A stretch of DNA of 5,481 bases from Allopontixanthobacter sp041552775 (GTDB taxonomy: Bacteria; Pseudomonadota; Alphaproteobacteria; Sphingomonadales; Sphingomonadaceae): positions 1 through 5,481 of the forward strand of contig JBFEKH010000130.1 of NCBI GenBank assembly GCA_041552775.1, written 5' to 3'. The notes beneath the pieces were generated by a model that was not told where the DNA came from, did no database searches, and saw nothing but the letters and a program-made list of their open reading frames with translations. The stretch's first letter is position 1. Each line of letters opens with the position of its first letter. Positions 1 to 5,481 of the stretch are shown here, in pieces. A program made the position numbers and the translations under genes.

Positions 1-207
1 CTGATCTCGTACCTGTTCGCTGCGGAGGGCATGCGCAGGGTGTGGGCTGACGTCGATCCGGACAACGCCGCGTCGAACGCCGTGTTGAAAAACCTCGGAT
101 TTACACTCGAAGGGCGGCTGCGGGAGTCATGGAGCACCCACATCGGGGTGCGTGACAGTCTGATCTGGGGATTACTCGCACACGAGTGGCCCCGGCAGGC
201 CAGTTAG
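1..207 (+). CDS. GNAT-family N-acetyltransferase, C-terminal part (5' end outside window)
   Basis: Frame +1 is open from the first base to TAG at 205-207, leaving 68 residues of a protein whose start lies upstream. The visible part matches the C-terminal half of a RimJ/RimL-type GNAT fold: ADVDPDN at residues 16-22, then AASNAVL, NLGF at 31-34, EGRLRE, and a closing strand with RDSLIWGLL. In this family the N-x-A-S...LGF stretch forms the acetyl-CoA-binding helix and the following strand, and the enzymes transfer acetyl from acetyl-CoA to an amine, such as a protein N-terminus or a small molecule. The substrate cannot be read from this fragment. The catalytic and pyrophosphate-binding regions (Q/RxxGxG/A) are mostly outside the window. 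The family call is firm; the specific role is unknown. Confidence 0.85.
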   Translation: MISYLFAAEGMRRVWADVDPDNAASNAVLKNLGFTLEGRLRESWSTHIGVRDSLIWGLLAHEWPRQAS

Positions 208-250
208 GTTCAGGAAACCACCGTCGATATCCCGCCTGCCAGCGATGACA

Positions 251-265
251 GCACCTCGCAGGTGC
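251..265. terminator. short perfect hairpin downstream of the GNAT gene, weak terminator candidate
   Basis: GCACCT (251-256) pairs perfectly with AGGTGC (260-265) across a 3-base loop CGC, 43 bases after the acetyltransferase stop codon. There is no T-run on either side, so intrinsic termination is doubtful. It may only stabilise the transcript end or be chance. Confidence 0.2.
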
Positions 266-560
266 AATCGCTGCGTGTTGCCGATGAAGCCTGGATTCGG
301 CTATTGTCTGCCCGGCGGCGGAACACCGGCAACACCGCGGTCATCAGCCCCTTCGCGGCACCATAGTTGGTCAGGTCAGGATAGGCCCTGCCATCGTCTA
401 ATTGCCGATTTTCTTCAGCAAGCTGGTCTGGGGTAGGGGTGTCATTGTGTTGCTCCAGACAAATTGATTCATCGTCGATGGCAAAGATGCCTGCAAAACC
501 CTGCGATGCCGCTGTCTGACGTGCGAAAATGCTGTAGGGTTAGCGGTCTGAACATTTCAC

Positions 561-564
561 GGAG
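561..564 (+). promoter_or_regulatory. Shine-Dalgarno GGAG that decides the start at 572
   Basis: GGAG at 561-564 sits 7 bases before the ATG at 572. The in-frame ATG at 464 and the ATG at 641 have no comparable motif, so this site favours 572 as the translation start. Confidence 0.55.
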
Positions 565-571
565 AATACGG

Positions 572-1198
572 ATGAAAGCCTTGATCGCCATTGGGTCCCT
601 GCTTTGCGGGACTGGTCCGACAAGGGCACGGGCCGCCAGAATGCGGTTCCCAATCCTGAAAATGCTGGCGCTTTCCGGCGCTGGCCTCGTCGCTCTCGGC
701 CTACCGTCCCTGGCCGCCGCGCAAAGCGGCGAAAAGGTTGACACCGTAAGAGAGGATGCAGTGGATGCTGTCGCCCAGCCGCTGGAAGACCTTAACCTGC
801 GGAACAAGGATATTCCGACAATCCTGATCATCGCGCAGGCGGCGCCTTATGAACTGGCTGCGGTTACACGCCAGAAGGATACGAATGATTGCCAGCTTAT
901 CGGCAACGAGATTGTCTTGCTGGAAGAAATGTTGGGCCCGGACGTCGATCAGGAGCCCGAGAAGGAGAGCCTGGCGAACAAGGGGCTGCAGTTGGGCGGA
1001 AGCCTGCTGGGCGGGCTGATCCCGTTTCGCGGCGTAATCCGTCAATTGACCGGCGCAAATGCGGAACGCGAGAAGATGGAACGGGCGATTTATGCCGGCA
1101 TTGCCCGGCGCAGTTTCCTGAAGGGTTATGCACAGGGGATCGGCTGCGCGCCAGCCGAGGAAACAGCCGAGGAAACAGCCGAGATCTCGGCGGAGTAA
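572..1198 (+). CDS. uncharacterised Sec-exported protein with two cysteines and a glycine-rich segment
   Basis: I do not recognise a named family. From ATG 572 the product has 208 residues. Residues about 24-50 form a signal peptide: a basic start (MRFPILK), a hydrophobic core (ALSGAGLVALGL) and an AAA signal-peptidase site at 48-50 before QSGEK. The predicted mature protein of about 158 residues has an acidic, helical N-terminal part, Cys at 107 (NDCQ) and 192 (GIGCAP) that could pair in the periplasm, a Gly-rich stretch at about 138-154 with two GxxxG spacings (GLQLG, GSLLG) followed by LIPFRGVIRQLTG, and an acidic tail with EETAEETAE. The frame is open up to ATG 464, but only 572 has an SD. 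ATG 641 would place the signal peptide exactly at the N-terminus (185 residues) and is a real alternative. The Gly-rich part may pack against a membrane or another helix; that is inference. The gene stands alone, with gaps of 364 bases before and 181 after. Confidence 0.72.
   Translation: MKALIAIGSLLCGTGPTRARAARMRFPILKMLALSGAGLVALGLPSLAAAQSGEKVDTVREDAVDAVAQPLEDLNLRNKDIPTILIIAQAAPYELAAVTRQKDTNDCQLIGNEIVLLEEMLGPDVDQEPEKESLANKGLQLGGSLLGGLIPFRGVIRQLTGANAEREKMERAIYAGIARRSFLKGYAQGIGCAPAEETAEETAEISAE
1154..1177 (+). repeat. two tandem copies of a 12-base repeat in the 3' end of the gene at 572
   Basis: GCCGAGGAAACA occurs at 1154-1165 and again at 1166-1177, followed by a partial third copy GCCGAG at 1178-1183. 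It is in frame and encodes the acidic tail (A-E-E-T units). Such tandem units arise by slippage, so tail length may vary between strains. Confidence 0.8.
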
Positions 1199-1215
1199 CT
1201 GGTCGTCCGGACCAG
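1199..1215 (+). terminator. hairpin just after the stop of the gene at 572, weak terminator candidate
   Basis: CTGGTC (1199-1204) pairs with GACCAG (1210-1215) around the loop GTCCG, beginning on the base after the TAA. The stem is 6 bp and GC-rich, but no T-run follows (GCACCGATGG), so it is at best a weak or factor-dependent end signal. Confidence 0.25.
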
Positions 1216-1347
1216 GCACCGATGGCTATGCCCCGGTAGAGCCTGACACTTGATACCTCCAAAACAACCACTCTGGTAATTTCCCCCGTCTTGCCACCCC
1301 ATACGCACATTCCCTGATACCAACCGCCCGCCCATGACCGCATCCTC

Positions 1348-1370
1348 CCTCCGGTCCCCGCAACCGGAGG
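1348..1370 (+). promoter_or_regulatory. hairpin that contains the Shine-Dalgarno of the gene at 1380
   Basis: CCTCCGGT (1348-1355) is the exact reverse complement of ACCGGAGG (1363-1370), with a 7-base loop between. The 3' arm contains GGAGG (1366-1370), the SD of the gene at 1380, which lies 9 bases before the ATG. In the folded RNA the SD would be fully paired. This arrangement is used by RNA thermometers and by protein- or small-RNA-controlled leaders, but no regulator is visible here. The pairing is read directly; regulation is inference. Confidence 0.5.
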
Positions 1371-1379
1371 AAATGGCCC

Positions 1380-1730
1380 ATGAAACACTTTGCAGCAGCA
1401 CTCGCGCTGGCGGCAGCGGCCACGCTGCCTGCGGCGTGTGACGACGACGTCTATGGCCGGGGGTCGCTGACCTGGTCGAGCTATCCTTACTACGGCTGGT
1501 ATGACGATTATTACGGCGCGTTCCACGATGGGTATTGGGGAACGGATGGGTATTTCTGGTACCGGCTGTCACCCGACCACCGGCGGTATGTCCGCGATGA
1601 CCGGAGGCATTTCCGGCGCGACAACCGGAACGATGACCGGCGCTACCGGCGGTTCGAACGGCGGATGGACCCGCCGCGCGATGGGACGAAAATGCCCAAT
1701 TACCCCCGCCGCCGGTATCGCCCCGGCTGA
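1380..1730 (+). CDS. small Tyr/Arg-rich exported protein, possible lipoprotein
   Basis: The product has 116 residues and I do not recognise a named family. Residues 1-19 are a signal sequence (MKHF then an Ala/Leu core) ending in LPAAC, with Cys at 20. This resembles a lipobox, but Pro at -3 is not canonical, so ordinary Sec cleavage is possible. DDD follows the Cys; in E. coli, Asp right after the lipidated Cys favours inner-membrane retention. Residues about 30-61 are dense in Tyr, Trp, Gly and Asp (YPYYGWYDDYYG, GYWGTDGYFWY). Residues 66-116 are strongly basic, with repeated R, D and Y (RRYVRDDRRHFRRD) and a Pro/Arg-rich end. The start is backed by GGAGG 9 bases upstream. The basic half could bind the anionic cell surface or nucleic acid, but that is a guess. 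Similar small Tyr/Arg-rich envelope proteins occur in sphingomonads, from memory. Confidence 0.7.
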   Translation: MKHFAAALALAAAATLPAACDDDVYGRGSLTWSSYPYYGWYDDYYGAFHDGYWGTDGYFWYRLSPDHRRYVRDDRRHFRRDNRNDDRRYRRFERRMDPPRDGTKMPNYPRRRYRPG

Positions 1731-1821
1731 TCGATCCCGGCAGGGCGCTGGACGGACGGCGCGCCGGATTACCGGAGCGGGAACGCAGCGAGGGCTAGGC
1801 GCGGGCGGTGCGTGCTGGGTC

Positions 1822-1850
1822 TTGACCGAAACCCCGAATCCAACTAAAGG
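1822..1850 (+). promoter_or_regulatory. candidate sigma-70-type promoter for the str operon
   Basis: TTGACC at 1822-1827, within CTTGAC (a strong -35 form in alphaproteobacteria), is followed after 17 bases by TAAAGG at 1845-1850. The -35 is convincing. The -10 matches TATAAT at only three of six positions, which is common in this group. It is the best pair I found between 1731 and 2169, but other start sites are possible. Confidence 0.35.
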
Positions 1851-1955
1851 CGCCCCATCCGAAGCGGGAACCTCCTCACCGAGTGCCCGCCGAAGGACAG
1901 ATAGAGCTGAACATTGCCGGTTATGTTCCGGGGGCCTTTCGCGCAATCGAACGGG

Positions 1956-1974
1956 CCCTTCTCTGTTGGAAGGG
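1956..1974 (+). other. leader hairpin 1 of the str operon
   Basis: CCCTTC (1956-1961) pairs with GAAGGG (1969-1974) around the 7-base loop TCTGTTG. No T-run follows. It is the first of three stems in the rpsL leader; its function is unknown. Confidence 0.3.
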
Positions 1975-2011
1975 GTGGTAACATCCCTCTCTCGGGGCAG
2001 CCGTCAAAGTA

Positions 2012-2040
2012 ACCCGGTGTTTCATCGGGTGGAGTGTTTT
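2012..2040 (+). terminator. leader hairpin 2, attenuator-like
   Basis: ACCCGGTG (2012-2019) pairs with CATCGGGT (2023-2030) around a TTT loop, an 8-bp stem with one G-U pair. GGAGTG follows and then TTTT at 2037-2040. The T-run sits 6 bases from the stem, further than in a standard intrinsic terminator, so this is at most a weak attenuator or pause site. Confidence 0.3.
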
Positions 2041-2058
2041 CAGGCTCGTATGACGCGC

Positions 2059-2077
2059 GGTCGCCCAGTGGGCGGCC
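2059..2077 (+). other. leader hairpin 3 of the str operon
   Basis: GGTCGCCC (2059-2066) pairs with GGGCGGCC (2070-2077) around the loop AGT, an 8-bp GC-rich stem with one G-U pair. It lies 76 bases before the rpsL SD and does not cover it. It may protect the mRNA 5' region or cause pausing; this is inference. Confidence 0.35.
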
Positions 2078-2169
2078 AGCGGTTCCGGTTTTGCCGGGGG
2101 CTGCGGCGTCTGCGGACTTCTTCACGCTTCACCACGGTAATCCGCCACGTAACAGGTGAAGAGTACTTC

Positions 2170-2541
2170 ATGCCGACAATTAACCAGTTGGTCCGCAAGG
2201 GCCGCGTTCCCCAGAAGGCCAAGTCCAAGGTCCCTGCGATGGAAGCAAACCCGCAGAAGCGCGGCGTGTGCACCCGTGTGTACACCACGACGCCGAAGAA
2301 GCCGAACTCTGCATTGCGCAAGGTTGCCAAGGTCCGCCTGACCAACCAGCGCGAAGTGATTACCTACATCCCCGGCGAGGGCCACAATCTTCAGGAACAC
2401 AGTGTTGTCCTGATCCGTGGCGGCCGTGTGCGCGATCTTCCCGGGGTGCGTTATCATGTGCTCCGCGGTGTGCTCGATACGCAGGGTGTCAAGGATCGCC
2501 GCAAGAGCCGTTCGAAGTACGGCGCCAAGCGTCCGAAATAA
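2170..2541 (+). CDS. rpsL: 30S ribosomal protein S12
   Basis: S12 sits at the decoding centre of the 30S subunit and helps set accuracy of codon reading. The 123-residue product aligns with E. coli S12 (124) almost end to end without gaps: NQLVRK at 5-10, PQKRGVCTRVYTTTPKKPNSALRK around 28-51, GEGHNLQEHSV at 69-79, RDLPGVRYH at 88-96 and SRSKYGAKRPK at the end. Asp89, the residue methylthiolated by RimO in many bacteria, is present. Lys43, the classic streptomycin site, is Lys. Position 88, Lys in E. coli, is Arg here (codon CGC at 2431-2433). The start at 2170 follows AGGTGA (2154-2159) and matches the family N-terminus. It is the first gene of the str operon, 72 bases before rpsG. Confidence 0.98.
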   Translation: MPTINQLVRKGRVPQKAKSKVPAMEANPQKRGVCTRVYTTTPKKPNSALRKVAKVRLTNQREVITYIPGEGHNLQEHSVVLIRGGRVRDLPGVRYHVLRGVLDTQGVKDRRKSRSKYGAKRPK

Positions 2542-2561
2542 TTGGCCCAGTAAGGTTTTAC

Positions 2562-2593
2562 GGCAGGCGCGCAGACAATCCTGCCGCGCTGCC
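2562..2593 (+). promoter_or_regulatory. rpsL-rpsG intergenic hairpin, candidate S7 autoregulatory site
   Basis: Within the 72-base gap, GGCA (2562-2565), GCGCG (2567-2571) and CAG (2572-2574) pair with CTG (2581-2583), CGCGC (2585-2589) and TGCC (2590-2593). This gives a 12-bp helix with single-base bulges at 2566 and 2584 and a 6-base loop. An alternative fold pairs CGGCAG (2561-2566) with CTGCCG (2581-2586). In E. coli the same gap holds the site where S7 binds its own mRNA and represses translation, so a similar role is plausible. I could not match it to the 16S rRNA target. The rpsG SD starts 9 bases after the helix. Confidence 0.45.
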
Positions 2594-2601
2594 TGACTAA
2601 A

Positions 2602-2612
2602 AGGAATTATCC
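2602..2612 (+). promoter_or_regulatory. rpsG ribosome binding module, identical to that of fusA
   Basis: AGGAATTATCC at 2602-2612 puts the SD (AGGA) 8 bases before the rpsG ATG. The same 11 bases occur at 3209-3219 before fusA, where the SD is 7 bases from the ATG. The neighbouring rpsL and tuf sites are different. Confidence 0.8.
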
Positions 2613-2613
2613 G

Positions 2614-3084
2614 ATGTCACGTCGTCGTCGTCCCGAAAAGCGGGTCATCCTGCCCGATCCCAAGTTTGGTGATCAGATCCTGTCGAAATTCATGAACAAC
2701 CTCATGTATGATGGCAAGAAATCCACTGCCGAGAGCATTGTTTACGGTGCGCTTGCCACGGTCGAGGCCAAGGCCAAGTCCGATCCGATCCAGATGTTCC
2801 ATGATGCGCTGAACAACATCAAGCCTCAGGTCGAAGTTCGTAGCCGCCGTGTTGGTGGTGCCACGTACCAGGTGCCGGTTGAAGTCCGTCCCGAACGTGC
2901 GCAGGCACTGGCAATCCGCTGGTTGATCTCGTCGGCTCGCGGCCGTCCGGAAACCACCATGAGCGCGCGCCTTTCTGGCGAGCTGATGGATGCAGCGAAC
3001 AACCGCGGCAATGCCGTCAAGAAGCGGGAAGATGCGCACCGGATGGCTGATGCCAACCGTGCATTCTCACACTATCGCTGGTAA
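2614..3084 (+). CDS. rpsG: 30S ribosomal protein S7
   Basis: S7 is a primary binding protein of the 3' domain of 16S rRNA. It starts assembly of the 30S head and lies near the E site and mRNA exit. The product is 156 residues, the common bacterial length. Typical segments are the basic N-terminus (MSRRRRPEKR), KFMNNLMYDGKKSTAE at about 25-40, the beta-hairpin and helix region RSRRVGGATYQVPVEVRPERAQALAIRWL at about 76-104, and the C-terminal NRGNAVKKREDAHRMADANRAFSHYRW. The start is fixed by AGGA 8 bases upstream and by the family N-terminus. It is the second gene of the str operon. In E. coli S7 is the translational repressor of this operon, so the hairpin at 2562-2593 is a natural candidate target. 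Nothing is truncated or odd in the protein. Confidence 0.98.
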   Translation: MSRRRRPEKRVILPDPKFGDQILSKFMNNLMYDGKKSTAESIVYGALATVEAKAKSDPIQMFHDALNNIKPQVEVRSRRVGGATYQVPVEVRPERAQALAIRWLISSARGRPETTMSARLSGELMDAANNRGNAVKKREDAHRMADANRAFSHYRW

Positions 3085-3109
3085 TCGGCGCTAGGTAATA
3101 TCCGGGGAG

Positions 3110-3140
3110 GGCGCTGTGGGCATCGGCCCGCAGCGTCTTT
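3110..3140 (+). terminator. terminator-like hairpin between rpsG and fusA
   Basis: GG plus CGCTGTGGGC (3110-3121) pairs with GCCCGCAGCG plus TC (3126-3137) around the 4-base loop ATCG. The 12-bp stem has two G-U pairs and is directly followed by TTT (3138-3140). The stem is strong and the T-run short, so partial termination or a transcript-end stabiliser fits better than a full stop. It would lower fusA and tuf transcription relative to rpsL and rpsG, or mark a processing point. The pairing is read directly; the function is inference. Confidence 0.5.
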
Positions 3141-3171
3141 AACCGGTCACATTAGTAACCATATGGGGATC

Positions 3172-3192
3172 GGGACCGCATCGGGCGGTCCC
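3172..3192 (+). other. second hairpin between rpsG and fusA
   Basis: GGGACCGC (3172-3179) pairs perfectly with GCGGTCCC (3185-3192) around the loop ATCGG. The sequence CCCTCTTAAG follows, a pyrimidine-rich tail but not a clear T-run. It ends 16 bases before the fusA SD. It could be a second weak terminator, a 5' stabiliser for a processed fusA mRNA, or a translation control element. Confidence 0.45.
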
Positions 3193-3208
3193 CCCTCTTA
3201 AGCACCAC

Positions 3209-3219
3209 AGGAATTATCC
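3209..3219 (+). promoter_or_regulatory. fusA ribosome binding module
   Basis: AGGAATTATCC runs directly up to the ATG at 3220, with the SD AGGA 7 bases from the start. It is identical to the 11 bases before rpsG at 2602-2612. Confidence 0.8.
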
Positions 3220-5313
<2,094 letters not shown>

Positions 5314-5331
5314 CTGCAAGCTACCGTCTAG

Positions 5332-5361
5332 TGGCGGCGCCTGATTCAGCGGGTGCCGTCA
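5332..5361 (+). other. hairpin in the fusA-tuf gap
   Basis: TGGCGGCGCC (5332-5341) pairs with GGTGCCGTCA (5352-5361), 10 bp with two G-U pairs, around a 10-base loop. It begins 18 bases after the fusA stop. TTCCCGC follows, so there is no T-run and it is not a standard intrinsic terminator. It may protect mRNA ends produced by processing between fusA and tuf. No convincing separate tuf promoter was seen in this 91-base gap. Confidence 0.4.
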
Positions 5362-5404
5362 ATTCCCGCAATCATTTAGTTCATACGAATAGAGGTTATA
5401 GACA

Positions 5405-5481
5405 ATGGCGAAAGCTAAGTTTGAGCGGAACAAACCGCATTGCAACATCGGCACCATCGGTCACGTTGACCACGGCAAGAC
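5405..5481 (+). CDS. tuf: translation elongation factor Tu, N-terminal part (3' end outside window)
   Basis: EF-Tu is the GTPase that carries aminoacyl-tRNA to the ribosomal A site. Only 25 full codons are present: MAKAKFERNKPHCNIGTIGH, then VDHGK, with the window ending inside the next codon. GHVDHGK is the start of the G1 (P-loop) motif GHVDHGKT at residues 19-26, and the N-terminus MAKAKFERNKPH is typical of bacterial EF-Tu. AGAGG at 5391-5395 lies 9 bases before the ATG. The position right after fusA is the normal place for tuf (tufA) in the str operon. Whether the genome has a second tuf copy cannot be seen. Confidence 0.97.
   Translation, partial: MAKAKFERNKPHCNIGTIGHVDHGK

Larger units (their letters stand above)
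208..571. other. 364-base stretch with no convincing gene
   Basis: No reading frame here shows a recognisable domain or a good ribosome binding site. The forward frame from an ATG at 245 to 436 would encode 63 residues rich in Pro, Arg, Ser and Cys, with no SD and no domain I know. On the minus strand one frame is open stop-to-stop from 542 down to 210 (about 109 codons), but its only ATG is in the middle and it lacks an SD; it may be chance or the remains of a gene. A short perfect hairpin lies at 251-265. The promoter of the gene at 572 should lie in the last 100 bases, but I could not pick -35/-10 boxes with confidence. Confidence 0.5.
1731..2169 (+). other. long 5' region and leader of the str operon
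   Basis: These 439 bases carry no recognisable protein gene. They hold the only place where a promoter for rpsL-rpsG-fusA can lie within the window, with a candidate at 1822-1850, and three predicted hairpins (1956-1974, 2012-2030, 2059-2077). If the promoter is right, the rpsL mRNA leader is about 310 bases. The rpsL frame stays open far upstream, including an in-frame ATG at 2050 that would add 40 Arg-rich residues, but S12 homology and the SD at 2154-2159 place the true start at 2170. Confidence 0.6.

Noticed and set aside
245..436. 63-residue forward frame MTAPRRCN...
   Set aside because: It has no ribosome binding site, low-complexity composition and no recognisable domain.
1250..1280. 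TTGATA (1250-1255) and GGTAAT (1275-1280) as a promoter for the gene at 1380
   Set aside because: The spacer is 19 bases and the -10 match is poor, so it is not strong enough to list as a feature.
1595..1640. CGATGACCGG repeated at 1595-1604 and 1631-1640, with many CCGG units
   Set aside because: It is explained by recurring Asp-Asp-Arg codons in the basic half of the exported protein, with no sign of a separate repeat element.
1844..2125. 93-residue minus-strand frame in the rpsL leader
   Set aside because: It starts at GTG with no clear SD, lies opposite the str operon leader and has no recognisable domain, so it is most likely a chance frame.
2050..2169. In-frame ATG at 2050 that would extend S12 by 40 Arg-rich residues
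   Set aside because: S12 proteins begin at the residue encoded at 2170, and AGGTGA lies at the right distance upstream of it. The extension has no family support, and open frames are frequent in this GC-rich leader.
1501..2541. 346-residue forward frame running into rpsL
   Set aside because: Only the last 123 codons are S12. The earlier part overlaps the exported-protein gene in another frame and the rpsL leader, and shows no domain.

Overview
The window reads as chromosomal DNA of an alphaproteobacterium, most likely a sphingomonad (order Sphingomonadales, possibly an Erythrobacter-like genus). The basis is the moderately high GC content, the protein sequence of the str-operon genes (S12, S7, EF-G, EF-Tu) and two short exported proteins of a style common in that group. 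The placement is from recall of protein style, not from a database search.

Left part (1 to about 1730): the tail of a GNAT-family acetyltransferase cut by the window edge (1-207); a 364-base stretch without a convincing gene; an uncharacterised Sec-exported protein with two mature cysteines and a glycine-rich GxxxG segment (572-1198); and a small Tyr/Trp- then Arg/Asp-rich exported protein or lipoprotein (1380-1730) whose Shine-Dalgarno sequence lies inside a perfect 8-bp hairpin. These are accessory genes with no visible functional link to the operon that follows.

Right part (1731 to the end): the classical str operon in its standard order, rpsL (S12), rpsG (S7), fusA (EF-G) and tuf (EF-Tu, truncated by the window end). 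It is preceded by a 439-base leader with a candidate promoter at about 1822-1850 and three predicted hairpins. All gaps inside the operon are fairly long (72, 135 and 91 bases) and each holds a hairpin. The rpsG-fusA gap holds two, one of them terminator-like. The products work together in translation: S12 and S7 are small-subunit proteins at the decoding centre and the head, EF-Tu delivers aminoacyl-tRNA, and EF-G drives translocation.

I see no mobile element, CRISPR array, tRNA, rRNA or clear new multi-gene system. The points most worth a second look are Arg (not Lys) at position 88 of S12, a substitution known to give streptomycin resistance in other bacteria; the stacked RNA hairpins of the str operon; the SD-sequestering hairpin before the gene at 1380; and the uncharacterised exported protein at 572.
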